Shown here: piece by piece, positions 1 to 8,376 of the stretch
Numbering within the stretch: the stretch's first letter is position 1
Layout: each line of letters begins with the position of its first letter
Source: Seohaeicola saemankumensis
GTDB lineage: Bacteria > Pseudomonadota > Alphaproteobacteria > Rhodobacterales > Rhodobacteraceae
Assembly: GCF_020171285.1 (NCBI RefSeq)
Contig: NZ_JAIUZI010000020.1
Location: 1 to 64,000, forward strand
Length of the DNA stretch: 64,000 nt
Reading direction: 5' to 3'
The notes under the pieces: model-generated
What the model saw: only the letters and a program-made list of their open reading frames with translations
What the model was told of the DNA's origin: nothing
The model's database searches: none
Position numbers and translations under genes: made by a program

Positions 1-45
<45 letters not shown>

Positions 46-59
46 CCACCGCACCTGTC

Positions 60-545
60 TCAGGCGGTGCCCGTCTCGATGCTCATGTACTTGGCGATGA
101 AGGCCGGTTCGCCCATCCGGTCGAGCAGGTCCATCTGCAGGTCGAGCCAGGACCAGTGGCCTTCCTCGTCCAGCGCGATCTGTTCGAACAGCCTGCGGCT
201 GCCGATGTCGTCGGCCTCGTAAGCCTGACGCGCCGCCCTTGTGTAGAACGCGATGGCGTCCTTCTCATCGGCCTTGTCGGCCGCGAACATGTCCTTGAGG
301 CTCTGCGCCCGCTGCGGCGTCTTTTCCGGGGTCAGAACCGGGTCGCCGCCCAGGAACAGGATCCGTTCGATGAAGAGCCCGGCATGGCCCAGTTCCTCGG
401 TCATTTCCTCGCGCATCTTGGCGGCGAGGATATCGAGCCCCCAGTCGTCCAGCACATGGGCGTGCAGCAGGTACTGGTTGGAGGCCGCCAGTTCCATCGA
501 CAGCGCCGTCTGCAGGTTTTCAAGGCTCTTGGATTTGTCTGGCAT
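60..545 (-). CDS. bfr: Bacterioferritin-like iron storage protein
   Basis: 161 residues, the usual length of bacterioferritin, a 24-mer cytoplasmic cage that oxidises Fe(II) and stores it as mineral. The ferroxidase ligands are visible as the early Glu in ELAASNQY, EELGH after the second helix, and DEEGHW in the fourth helix. The segment FIERILFLGG is typical of the family. Odd point: where E. coli Bfr has the haem-ligating Met52 (DEMKH) this protein has Leu (EELGH), so it may not bind haem in the usual way. The neighbouring acyl-CoA dehydrogenase starts upstream on the same strand, 9 bp away, so the two may be co-transcribed. Confidence 0.85.
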   Translation of the reverse strand: MPDKSKSLENLQTALSMELAASNQYLLHAHVLDDWGLDILAAKMREEMTEELGHAGLFIERILFLGGDPVLTPEKTPQRAQSLKDMFAADKADEKDAIAFYTRAARQAYEADDIGSRRLFEQIALDEEGHWSWLDLQMDLLDRMGEPAFIAKYMSIETGTA

Positions 546-554
546 GGGGATACC

Positions 555-2207
555 TCACGTGTCACGATCGAACGACGCGCCCTCGCGCCGCCCTAGCCTG
601 TCCAAGATATGATCGGTCTGCAGACCGGCAACCGCACCGGGCAAAATGCCGCGTTCGCCGCCCAGCCGGGTGCGGATGTAATCCTGGGCCACCGGGCCCG
701 ATGACATCTCCATCAGCGCGACGGCAGTCAGGAGCAGCGCCAGGCTCTCGGCAAACCAGCGCGCCTGCGCCTCCTCGGGCAGCCCGGGCCAGCGGGCGCG
801 GTGCGCCTCAAGTGCTGCGTCAAAGCCGCGGTCCTGTCCGCGCGCACCGTCCAGCACCTGCGCCAGCGCGGCGCCGGCCAGCGGATCGCGGGCCAGGGTG
901 CGCAGGATGTCGAGGCAGATGACGTTGCCGGAGCCTTCCCAGATGCCATTCAGTGGCGCCTCGCGGTAGAGCATCGGCATCGGCGTTTCCTCGACATAGC
1001 CCATGCCGCCCAGCACCTCCATCGCCTCGCCGATCACCGTCACGCAGCGCTTGTTCGACAGGTACTTTGCCAGCGCCACCCCGATCCGCGCCAATGCCCG
1101 GGCACCCTCGTCGTCGCGGTCAAAGGCGCGGGCCACGTACATCCCCACCGCCAAAGCACCCTCTGCATCCAGCGCCAGATCGGCCAGCACGGTCCGCATC
1201 AGGGGCTGGTCGATCAGGCGGCGCTGAAAGGCGCTGCGCCCCGAGACCCACCAATGCGCCTCGGCCAGTGCCGCGCGCATCAGACCGGCCGGCGCCATTG
1301 CGGTATCCAGGCGGGTGTGGTGCACCATCTCGATGATGGTGCGCACGCCCTGCCCTTCACCGCCCAGCGGATAGGCCAGCGCGCCGTCATACTCGATCTC
1401 GGACGAGGCATTGGCCACATTGCCCAGCTTGACCTTCAGCCGCTGCAGGCGGATGGCGTTGCGCTGCCCCTCCAGCCAGCGCGGCACCAGGAAACAGGTC
1501 AGCCCGCCGGGCGCGTAGCCCAGTGTCAGAAAGCCGTCGGACATCGGCGCGGAACAGAACCACTTGTGCCCGGTCAGCCGGTAGACCTCGCCGTCCGGCT
1601 CGGCCCGCGTGGTATTGGCGCGCACGTCCGAGCCGCCCTGTTTTTCCGTCATCGCCATGCCAAGCGTCGCGCCAGCCTTGGCCTCGACGGGGCGGATAGA
1701 GGGGTCATAGACGCCCGAGGCCAGGCGCGGGCGCCAGATCCGCTCCAGCGCCGGGTTGGCCGCCAGCGCCGGCACTGCGGCATAGGTCATCGTCAGCGGG
1801 CAGCAACACCCCGGTTCGACCTGGCTGAGCATATAGACCTGCGCCGCGTGGGTGACATGGCCGCCCGGCTGCCCGTCCCAGGCGCAGGTCGCATAGCCCT
1901 GCGCGGCGGCGGTCTGCATCACCTGGTGATAGCCCGCGTTGAACCGCACCTCATCCAGCCGCTGGCCGGTTCGGTCGAACAGATGCAGGCGCGGCGGATC
2001 GCGGCGCGCGTCCTCGGCGGCCTGCAACATACTGGCGCTGCCGAGGACGACCCCGGTCGTCGCCAGATCCGCGGCCCTTCCGCCCGCGGCGGCAACCGCA
2101 TCGCGCAGCGGCTGGTCCTCCTGCCACAGGTCGCGCGCCATGCGCGGCGCGGGCTGGTTGGCGACACTATGCGTGCCCAGTTCTGACGCGGGCGGTATCG
2201 TGGTCAT
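555..2207 (-). CDS. aidB: AidB-like acyl-CoA dehydrogenase family protein
   Basis: About 550 residues, matching the AidB branch of the acyl-CoA dehydrogenase flavoproteins, which is longer than ordinary ACADs. Recognisable family blocks are the N-terminal THSVANQPAP, GMAMTEKQGGSDV, GHKWFCSAP, LKVKLGNVANASSE, AMEVLGGMGYVEE and LNGIWEGSGNV. AidB is linked to the response to alkylation damage and binds FAD and DNA, but its true substrate is unknown. I chose the ATG at 2207 (protein MTTIPP...) because it has a GGAGGA Shine-Dalgarno 7 bases upstream. The open frame upstream to 2288 lacks family similarity. Confidence 0.85.
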   Translation of the reverse strand: MTTIPPASELGTHSVANQPAPRMARDLWQEDQPLRDAVAAAGGRAADLATTGVVLGSASMLQAAEDARRDPPRLHLFDRTGQRLDEVRFNAGYHQVMQTAAAQGYATCAWDGQPGGHVTHAAQVYMLSQVEPGCCCPLTMTYAAVPALAANPALERIWRPRLASGVYDPSIRPVEAKAGATLGMAMTEKQGGSDVRANTTRAEPDGEVYRLTGHKWFCSAPMSDGFLTLGYAPGGLTCFLVPRWLEGQRNAIRLQRLKVKLGNVANASSEIEYDGALAYPLGGEGQGVRTIIEMVHHTRLDTAMAPAGLMRAALAEAHWWVSGRSAFQRRLIDQPLMRTVLADLALDAEGALAVGMYVARAFDRDDEGARALARIGVALAKYLSNKRCVTVIGEAMEVLGGMGYVEETPMPMLYREAPLNGIWEGSGNVICLDILRTLARDPLAGAALAQVLDGARGQDRGFDAALEAHRARWPGLPEEAQARWFAESLALLLTAVALMEMSSGPVAQDYIRTRLGGERGILPGAVAGLQTDHILDRLGRREGASFDRDT

Positions 2208-2382
2208 CGGGGGTCCTCCGGTCGTCTGATGCCACGATGTCCGCGCGCCGGGTCCGGCGCAACCCGGACGCCGGGTCATCCCCGCCACCCCGCTCGACCG
2301 CTTGCATAATTGGGGGATTCACATCGCGAATCATCCGTGGCATAGTTCCGGGCAGACGTCCGCCAGAGACGCATGAGAGGCA

Positions 2383-2688
2383 GTGCAGTTGACCCGTTCC
2401 ACCCGACCCAGCTTTGGGGCCCTGATCTTTTTCGCCACCTGTTTCGCGCTGGCGATCTATTTCACCTTTGCCGCCGTTCAGGGCGATTTCGGGCTGTTCC
2501 GGCGGGTTGAAATCGCGGCCGAGGCGGCGGCGCTCAAGGCGGATCTGGGCCGCCTGAACAACGAGATCGCGGCGATGGAGAACCTGACCCGGCGGCTGTC
2601 CGACGAATACCTCGACATCGACCTGCTGGACGAACAGGCGCGGTCGGTGTTGGGCCTGCTGCGGGCAGACGAAATCGTCATCCGCTGA
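2383..2688 (+). CDS. ftsB: FtsB/DivIC-family septum formation initiator
   Basis: 101 residues starting at GTG. One membrane helix (about residues 13-31, LIFFATCFALAIYFTFAAV) is followed by a periplasmic coiled coil containing LKADLGRLNNEIAAMENL. The ending LDEQARSVLGLLRADEIVI is typical of the DivIC/FtsB family in alphaproteobacteria. The family forms a bitopic complex with FtsL and FtsQ in the division septum. It lies directly before pdhA, a common alphaproteobacterial arrangement. Assignment rests on topology and the C-terminal pattern. Confidence 0.8.
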   Translation: MQLTRSTRPSFGALIFFATCFALAIYFTFAAVQGDFGLFRRVEIAAEAAALKADLGRLNNEIAAMENLTRRLSDEYLDIDLLDEQARSVLGLLRADEIVIR

Positions 2689-2783
2689 GGCCTGCGGTTT
2701 AATCGTTTCCGAACAGGGGCTTGCCCCCTGCGTTCCCCCGCGTCATATTATCCCTCGCCAGCTGCGCAGAAATCCTTTATGAG

Positions 2784-2803
2784 ATAGTTTAATGCTAAAC
2801 TAT
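2784..2803 (+). promoter_or_regulatory. Palindromic operator candidate before pdhA
   Basis: Perfect 8-bp inverted arms ATAGTTTA and TAAACTAT separated by four bases, about 27 bp upstream of the pdhA start and just before the strong GGAGGAGGAGG ribosome site. The shape suits a dimeric repressor such as a MarR-type regulator; the regulator itself is not in the window. Confidence 0.5.
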
Positions 2804-2829
2804 TTCCCCCGGAGGAGGAGGTCGCGACA

Positions 2830-3819
2830 ATGGCTGCGCGAAAAAGCACTAAGAAACCAAATGTTTCCGCCCAAGAGCTTACCAAGTTTTACCGCGAGAT
2901 GCTGCTGATCCGTCGATTCGAGGAGAAAGCGGGCCAGCTCTATGGCATGGGCCTGATCGGCGGCTTCTGCCACCTCTACATCGGTCAGGAAGCGGTCGTG
3001 GTCGGGCTCGAGGCCGCCGCCGAAGAAGGCGACAAGCGCATCACCTCCTACCGCGATCACGGCCACATGCTGGCCTGTGGTATGGATCCCGGCGGCGTCA
3101 TGGCCGAACTGACCGGCCGCGAAGGCGGCCTGTCCAAGGGCAAGGGCGGATCGATGCACATGTTCTCGAAAGAGAAGCACTTCTATGGCGGTCATGGCAT
3201 TGTCGGCGCGCAGGTGCCCCTGGGGGCCGGGCTGGCCTTTGCCGATAAATACAAGGAAAACGGCCGGGTGACCTTTGCCTACTTTGGCGACGGCGCCGCC
3301 AATCAGGGCCAGATCTACGAAACCTTCAACATGGCCGCGCTCTGGGACCTGCCGGTGATCTTCGTGATCGAGAACAACCAGTACGCCATGGGCACCGCCC
3401 AGAAACGGTCGACCTCGACCCCGGATATCTACACCCGCGGCGAAGCCTTTGGCATTCCCGGCGAGGCGGTCGACGGCATGGACGTGCTGGCGGTGAAAGA
3501 GGCCAGCGAAAAGGCCACCGCCCACTGCCGCGCCGGCAAAGGCCCCTATATCCTCGAGGTCAAGACCTATCGCTATCGCGGCCACTCGATGTCGGACCCG
3601 GCCAAATACCGGACCCGCGAGGAGGTGCAGAAGATGCGCGAGGAACGCGACGCCATCGAACACGTGCGCCACATGCTGCTGGACGGCAAACACGCCACCG
3701 AAGACGATCTCAAAGCGATCGACAAGGAAATCAAGGATATCGTCAACGCCGCGGCGGATTTCGCCAAGGAAAGCCCGGAACCCAGCTTGGACGAGCTGTG
3801 GACCGACATCTACGCCTGA
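2830..3819 (+). CDS. pdhA: Pyruvate dehydrogenase E1 component, alpha subunit
   Basis: 329 residues, the usual size. With PdhB it forms the thiamine-diphosphate-dependent E1 that decarboxylates pyruvate and passes the acetyl group to lipoyl-E2. The ThDP/Mg motif is [21 protein letters not shown]-like ([15 protein letters not shown]), and the loop [15 protein letters not shown] is conserved. A strong GGAGGAGG site precedes the ATG. It is the first gene of a tight three-gene operon, pdhA-pdhB-pdhC, with a palindromic operator candidate upstream. Confidence 0.97.
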   Translation: MAARKSTKKPNVSAQELTKFYREMLLIRRFEEKAGQLYGMGLIGGFCHLYIGQEAVVVGLEAAAEEGDKRITSYRDHGHMLACGMDPGGVMAELTGREGGLSKGKGGSMHMFSKEKHFYGGHGIVGAQVPLGAGLAFADKYKENGRVTFAYFGDGAANQGQIYETFNMAALWDLPVIFVIENNQYAMGTAQKRSTSTPDIYTRGEAFGIPGEAVDGMDVLAVKEASEKATAHCRAGKGPYILEVKTYRYRGHSMSDPAKYRTREEVQKMREERDAIEHVRHMLLDGKHATEDDLKAIDKEIKDIVNAAADFAKESPEPSLDELWTDIYA

Positions 3820-3833
3820 GGGGGAAATTAGAC

Positions 3834-5216
3834 ATGGCAACCGAAATTCTGATGCCCGCCCTGTCGCCGACCATGGAGGAAGGCACGCTGGCCAAATGGC
3901 TGGTCAAAGAGGGCGATACCGTAAGTTCCGGCGATATCATGGCCGAGATCGAAACCGACAAGGCGACGATGGAATTCGAAGCCGTCGATGAAGGCATCGT
4001 CGGCAAGATCCTGGTGGCCGAGGGCACCGAGGGTGTCAAGGTGAACACGCCGATCGCCATCCTGGTGGAGGAAGGCGAAGAGGTCGGCGATGTGGCGCCG
4101 TCGGCGCCAGCCGACGCGGGCAACGAGGCGGCCCCCGCAGGGGGCTCCGAGGCGCCCGCCGCCGCCCCTGCCGCCGCTGCTGCCCCCGCCGCGCCGCAGG
4201 TCGACCTGACGCCGGACTGGCCCGAAGGCACGGCGATGAAACAGCAGACCGTGCGCGAGGCCCTGCGCGACGCCATGGCCGAGGAAATGCGCGGCAACGA
4301 AGACGTCTACCTGATGGGCGAGGAAGTCGCCGAATACCAGGGCGCCTACAAGGTCTCCCAGGGGCTGCTCGACGAATTCGGGTCCAAGCGGGTCATCGAC
4401 ACGCCGATCACCGAACACGGCTTTGCCGGCATCGCGGTTGGCGCCGCCTTTGGCGGGCTGCGCCCGATTGTCGAGTTCATGACCTTCAACTTCGCCATGC
4501 AGGCGATCGACCAGATCATCAACTCGGCGGCCAAGACGCTCTACATGTCCGGCGGCCAGATGGGCGCGCCCATGGTGTTCCGCGGCCCCAACGGCGCCGC
4601 GGCCCGCGTCGGCGCCCAGCACAGCCAGGACTACGCCGCCTGGTACATGCAGATCCCCGGGCTGAAGGTGGCGATGCCCTATTCGGCCTCCGACGCCAAG
4701 GGGCTGCTGAAATCGGCGATCCGCGACGACAACCCGGTGATCTTCCTGGAAAACGAGATCCTCTACGGCCGCAGCTTTGACGTACCGGACCTTGAGGATT
4801 TCACCGTTCCCTTCGGCAAGGCCCGGATCTGGCGCGAGGGCACCGATGTGACCATCGTCAGCTTTGGCATCGGCATGCAATACGCGCTGGAGGCCGCCGA
4901 CAAGCTGGCGGAAGAGGGCATTTCGGCCGAGGTCATCGACCTGCGCACGCTGCGCCCGATGGACACGCCGGCCATCATCAATTCGGTGATGAAGACCAAC
5001 CGGCTGGTCACTGTCGAAGAGGGCTGGCCTCAGGGATCCGTCGGCAGCTACATCAGCTCGGTCGTGATGCAGGAGGCGTTCGACTACCTCGACGCACCGG
5101 TTATCACCTGCACCGGCAAGGACGTGCCGATGCCCTATGCCGCGAACCTGGAAAAACACGCGCTGGTGACCACCGACGAGGTGATCGCCGCCGTGAAACA
5201 AGTCACCTACCGGTAA
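3834..5216 (+). CDS. pdhB: Pyruvate dehydrogenase E1 beta subunit with N-terminal lipoyl domain
   Basis: 460 residues. Residues 1-80 are a lipoyl domain with the lipoylated lysine in ETDKATMEF. An Ala/Pro-rich linker follows, then the transketolase-type E1-beta body ([50 protein letters not shown]). The extra lipoyl domain is characteristic of alphaproteobacterial PdhB. The start was moved from 3798 to the ATG at 3834, where the lipoyl domain begins ([14 protein letters not shown]). It follows pdhA by 14 bp. Confidence 0.97.
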   Translation: MATEILMPALSPTMEEGTLAKWLVKEGDTVSSGDIMAEIETDKATMEFEAVDEGIVGKILVAEGTEGVKVNTPIAILVEEGEEVGDVAPSAPADAGNEAAPAGGSEAPAAAPAAAAAPAAPQVDLTPDWPEGTAMKQQTVREALRDAMAEEMRGNEDVYLMGEEVAEYQGAYKVSQGLLDEFGSKRVIDTPITEHGFAGIAVGAAFGGLRPIVEFMTFNFAMQAIDQIINSAAKTLYMSGGQMGAPMVFRGPNGAAARVGAQHSQDYAAWYMQIPGLKVAMPYSASDAKGLLKSAIRDDNPVIFLENEILYGRSFDVPDLEDFTVPFGKARIWREGTDVTIVSFGIGMQYALEAADKLAEEGISAEVIDLRTLRPMDTPAIINSVMKTNRLVTVEEGWPQGSVGSYISSVVMQEAFDYLDAPVITCTGKDVPMPYAANLEKHALVTTDEVIAAVKQVTYR

Positions 5217-5228
5217 GGAGCAAGACAG

Positions 5229-6545
5229 ATGCCCACCGAAATCCTCATGCCCGCCCTGTCTCCTACGATGGAGGAAGGCACCCTTGCCAAATGGCTGGTC
5301 AAGGAAGGCGATACCGTCGCCTCCGGTGACTTGCTGGCCGAGATCGAGACCGACAAGGCGACGATGGAATTCGAGGCCGTCGACGAAGGAGTCATCGGCA
5401 AGATCCTGATCGCCGAGGGCACGGAAGCGGTCAAGGTGAACACCGCCATCGCTGTGCTTCTGGAAGACGGCGAAAGCGCGGACGACATCGGCGCGACCCC
5501 GGCCCAGCCGGCGGGTGCATCGGAGCCTCCTGCGGAGGCCGCCGCTGCCCCCGCGTCGGGGGCGAACGCCCCCTCCCCCGCCCCGGCCGCGCCTGCCGCC
5601 GCCGATGGCAGCCGGATCTTTGCCTCGCCGCTGGCGCGCCGCATCGCCGCCGACAAGGGGCTGGACCTGAGCCAGATCAAGGGCACCGGCCCGCGTGGGC
5701 GGATCGTCAAGGCCGACGTCAGCGGCGTGACCGCTGCGCCCGCGCCGGCCGCTGTCGTGGCGGCGCCGGCCCCCGCGGCCGCCTCTGCCGCCGCCGCAGC
5801 CCCGGCCGCCACCGGCCCCTCGACGGAAACGGTTCTGAAGATGTATGCGGACCGCGACTTCGAAGAGGTCAAGCTGGACGGCATGCGCAAGACCATCGCC
5901 GCGCGTCTGACCGAAGCCAAACAGACCATCCCGCATTTCTATCTGCGCCGCGAGATCCAGTTGGATGCGCTGCTCAAGTTCCGCGGACAGCTGAACAAGC
6001 AGTTGGAAGGGCGCGGCGTCAAGCTGTCGGTCAACGACTTCATCATCAAGGCCGTTGCCAACGCGCTACAGGCCGTCCCGGCCTGCAACGCGGTCTGGGC
6101 CGGCGACCGGGTGCTGCAGCTGAAGCCTTCGGACGTTGCTGTCGCCGTGGCGATCGAGGGCGGGCTGTTCACCCCGGTGCTGCAGGATGCCGACATGAAG
6201 TCGCTGTCGGCGCTGTCGACCGAGATGAAGGACCTCGCCGCGCGCGCCCGTGACCGCAAGCTGGCGCCGCATGAATACCAGGGCGGCACCTTTGCCATTT
6301 CCAACCTCGGGATGTTCGGCATCGACAATTTCGACGCCATCGTGAACCCGCCGCATGCCGGGATCCTGGCCGTGGGTACCGGGGTCAAGAAACCGGTGGT
6401 CGGCGCCGATGGCGAACTGACCGTGGCCACGGTGATGTCGGTGACGATGTCGGTGGATCACCGGGTCATCGACGGGGCGCTTGGCGCACAGCTGCTGGAG
6501 GCGATCGTCGAGAACCTGGAAAACCCGATGGTGATGCTGGCCTGA
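5229..6545 (+). CDS. pdhC: Dihydrolipoamide acetyltransferase, E2 of pyruvate dehydrogenase
   Basis: 438 residues. The order is an N-terminal lipoyl domain (ETDKATMEF), an Ala/Pro linker, the peripheral E1/E3-binding domain ([16 protein letters not shown] ... [13 protein letters not shown]), a second Ala-rich linker, and the catalytic acetyltransferase domain with the active-site motif DHRVIDGA near the end. It transfers acetyl groups from lipoamide to CoA and forms the core of the complex. The lipoyl domain is nearly identical to that of PdhB, so the two genes share a long internal repeat. No lpd (E3) gene follows in the window. Confidence 0.97.
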   Translation: MPTEILMPALSPTMEEGTLAKWLVKEGDTVASGDLLAEIETDKATMEFEAVDEGVIGKILIAEGTEAVKVNTAIAVLLEDGESADDIGATPAQPAGASEPPAEAAAAPASGANAPSPAPAAPAAADGSRIFASPLARRIAADKGLDLSQIKGTGPRGRIVKADVSGVTAAPAPAAVVAAPAPAAASAAAAAPAATGPSTETVLKMYADRDFEEVKLDGMRKTIAARLTEAKQTIPHFYLRREIQLDALLKFRGQLNKQLEGRGVKLSVNDFIIKAVANALQAVPACNAVWAGDRVLQLKPSDVAVAVAIEGGLFTPVLQDADMKSLSALSTEMKDLAARARDRKLAPHEYQGGTFAISNLGMFGIDNFDAIVNPPHAGILAVGTGVKKPVVGADGELTVATVMSVTMSVDHRVIDGALGAQLLEAIVENLENPMVMLA

Positions 6546-6851
6546 GCAGGGACCGCAGAGCATGGCCCGAGCCGGGTTCGGGGGCGCTGCCCCCGGCCTG
6601 CGGCCTCCCCCGGAGTATTGGGGAAGAGATGAAAAGGCGCGCGACCGCAGCGCGCGATTTATCGCGGGCTGCCGGGCCCAACAGGGCGCGGCATCATCAG
6701 ATGCCGGACCGCCCTGGCGGGAGCCGTTGTGTATTGAGGCATCCGGGTCGAGGAGCGACTTGGACTCAATGCCAAGCCGCAGGCCGGAGCCGGGGAGGCC
6801 ATTTCCAAGTGGCGACTTCGTTGCCGGGCAGCGCGATTTCCGCCGCTTCCG
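6546..6851. other. Non-coding gap between pdhC and cysE
   Basis: About 300 bases between convergent pdhC and cysE. Open frames here have no coding character. The gap contains one copy of a GC-rich hairpin repeat (6580-6637) also found near 22.65 kb. Confidence 0.6.
6580..6637 (+). repeat. GC-rich intergenic repeat, copy 1
   Basis: A hairpin GGGGGCGCTGCCCCC is followed by a variable GC stem and the motif CTCCCCCGGAGTATT, then GAAGAGATGAAA. The same layout occurs on the other strand at 22636-22701. This is the type of dispersed non-coding repeat commonly seen between genes in Rhodobacteraceae. Confidence 0.75.
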
Positions 6852-7670
6852 TCAGTCGTCGCAGCCGCAGTCGGTAAACCGCTGGTCCATGCTCACCGCA
6901 GGCTGATCGCAGCCCGCCTCGCCGACGATCTTGGCCGGAACACCGGCAACGGTCTTGCACGGCGGCACTTCGCTCAGCACCACTGAGCCGGCGGCGATGC
7001 GCGAGCAGTGGCCGATGCGGATATTGCCCAGCACCTTGGCCCCGGCCCCGATCAGGACACCGTCGCCGATCTTGGGGTGACGGTCCTCTTCTTCCTTGCC
7101 GGTCCCGCCCAGCGTCACCGAATGCAGCATCGACACGTTGTCGCCAACAACCGCCGTTTCGCCGATCACGATGGAATGGGCATGGTCGATCATGATCCCC
7201 TTGCCGATGCGGGCGTTGGGGTGGATATCGACGCCAAAGATCTCGGACACCCGCATCTGAACGAAATAGGCCAGGTCGTGCTGGCCGCGCTGCCACAGCC
7301 AGTGGCCAATGCGATAGGCCTGCACCGCTTGATACCCCTTGAAGTAGAGAATCGGCTGAAGCAGCCGGTGGCAGGCCGGGTCGCGTTCGAAGATCGCCAC
7401 CAGGTCGGCGCGGGCCGCTTCGATCAGCGCGGGCGATTCCTGGTAGGCCTGATCGGCGATTTCCCGCAGGATCACCATCGACATCTCGTTCGACGCCAGC
7501 TTGGCCGCAAACCGGTACGACAGCGCCTTTTCCAAGGTCTTGTGGTGCAGGATACAGGCGTGAACGAGGCCGCCCATCAGCGGCTCGTTGCGGACGGTTT
7601 CCAGAGCTTCGTTGGTGATCCGGTCCCAGACGGGATCGACCGCCGAGACCTTTCTGCGCGTTTCAACCAT
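6852..7670 (-). CDS. cysE: Serine O-acetyltransferase
   Basis: 272 residues. An N-terminal helical domain is followed by a left-handed beta helix of hexapeptide repeats (HPNARIGKGIMIDHAHSIVIG, NVSMLHSVTLGGT, HPKIGDGVLIGAGAKVLG). The catalytic residues of SAT lie in DHAHS. It makes O-acetylserine for cysteine synthesis. The C-terminal tail ends in DCGCDD rather than the usual Ile that inserts into CysK, so formation of the cysteine synthase complex is uncertain. The gene lies close to the GTA cluster but is oriented with it only by chance or weak coupling. Confidence 0.95.
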   Translation of the reverse strand: MVETRRKVSAVDPVWDRITNEALETVRNEPLMGGLVHACILHHKTLEKALSYRFAAKLASNEMSMVILREIADQAYQESPALIEAARADLVAIFERDPACHRLLQPILYFKGYQAVQAYRIGHWLWQRGQHDLAYFVQMRVSEIFGVDIHPNARIGKGIMIDHAHSIVIGETAVVGDNVSMLHSVTLGGTGKEEEDRHPKIGDGVLIGAGAKVLGNIRIGHCSRIAAGSVVLSEVPPCKTVAGVPAKIVGEAGCDQPAVSMDQRFTDCGCDD

Positions 7671-7737
7671 GGCAAAGTTCCCTTCTGTCCGCCTAAGATA
7701 GCCATGTAGGACCTAAAACGCCAAACGCAAACCTTTG

Positions 7738-8094
7738 ATGGATCACATTCTTATCATGAATGATGCGGAAACCCTTGAGATCGTGGCGCTGATCCGGCGG
7801 CGGCTGGCCGAGTTGTCGGCACAGGATCTGCTGGGTCAGGACGGACAATCGGTGGTGCAACTGGACCAGCAATCGGTCGGACGGCTCAGCCGGATGGACG
7901 CGCTGCAGGCTCAGGCCATGGCCAAGGCCCAGCAGGTGCGCCGCGATACCGAGCGCAGGGGACTGCAGGCCGCGCTGGCCCGCGTGGAGGATGGCGAATT
8001 CGGCTGGTGCGAGGACTGCGGCGAGGCGATTGCGCCGGGGCGGCTGCGGCTGAACCCGGCCAGTACCCGATGCGTCAGCTGCGCGGCCGGCTAG
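7738..8094 (+). CDS. Small DksA/TraR-family C4 zinc finger protein
   Basis: About 118 residues. A helical N-terminal half (EIVALIRRRLAELSAQD, QRRGLQAAL) is followed by the DksA/TraR zinc finger: CEDC and CVSC, with GWCEDCGEAIAPGRL between. DksA-like proteins bind the RNA polymerase secondary channel. This one is shorter than housekeeping DksA. TTG (7735), ATG (7738) and ATG (7756) are all possible starts; none has a clear Shine-Dalgarno site. Its 3' end overlaps the converging last gene of the GTA operon by 20 bp. Confidence 0.8.
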   Translation: MDHILIMNDAETLEIVALIRRRLAELSAQDLLGQDGQSVVQLDQQSVGRLSRMDALQAQAMAKAQQVRRDTERRGLQAALARVEDGEFGWCEDCGEAIAPGRLRLNPASTRCVSCAAG

Positions 8095-8371
8095 GGGTCC
8101 GGTCCACCAGCGCGCGCAGCACCATCTCGAAACACTGGCAGTAGCCGGGGTCGTCAAACCCCGGCTCATCGGCCAGCTGCCGCTTGCGCGCCGCCGACAT
8201 CAGGCTGCCATTGCCCCAGAGCGGATGCGCCCGCCCGGTGCGGCGCACATGTGCCTCGGCGCTGTCGGCCTCGCGGATCATGCGCCGGCACAGCAGCCCG
8301 CGCAGCGCCTCGGGCACCGCATAGAGCGCCCGCGCGGCGCAGGCGACATCGCCATGCAGAACCGGCCGCAT
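8075..8371 (-). CDS. Small conserved protein at the 3' end of the GTA cluster
   Basis: 98 residues, starting 5 bp after the stop of the GTA host-specificity gene and so probably in its transcript. Sequence features are an N-terminal helix (VACAARALYAVPEALRGLLCRRMIREAD), a polar middle with HPLWGNGSL, and a C-terminal CQCFEMVLRALV. I recognise the general type as a short protein often found after GTA genes in Rhodobacterales, but no function is known to me. Its end overlaps the DksA-like gene tail-to-tail. Confidence 0.6.
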   Translation of the reverse strand: MRPVLHGDVACAARALYAVPEALRGLLCRRMIREADSAEAHVRRTGRAHPLWGNGSLMSAARKRQLADEPGFDDPGYCQCFEMVLRALVDRTPSRPRS

Positions 8372-8376
8372 CGCCG

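Noticed and set aside
801-2186. Long open frame on the plus strand opposite the acyl-CoA dehydrogenase
   Set aside because: It is the antisense shadow of a clear AidB-like gene; composition is Arg/Pro/His-rich with no motif.
3828-5936. 700-codon minus-strand frame across pdhB and pdhC
   Set aside because: Shadow of the pdh genes, full of His/Arg/Gly typical of antisense GC-rich DNA.
6562-6906. Open frame between pdhC and cysE
   Set aside because: Runs through the repeat and into the antisense of cysE; no ribosome site.
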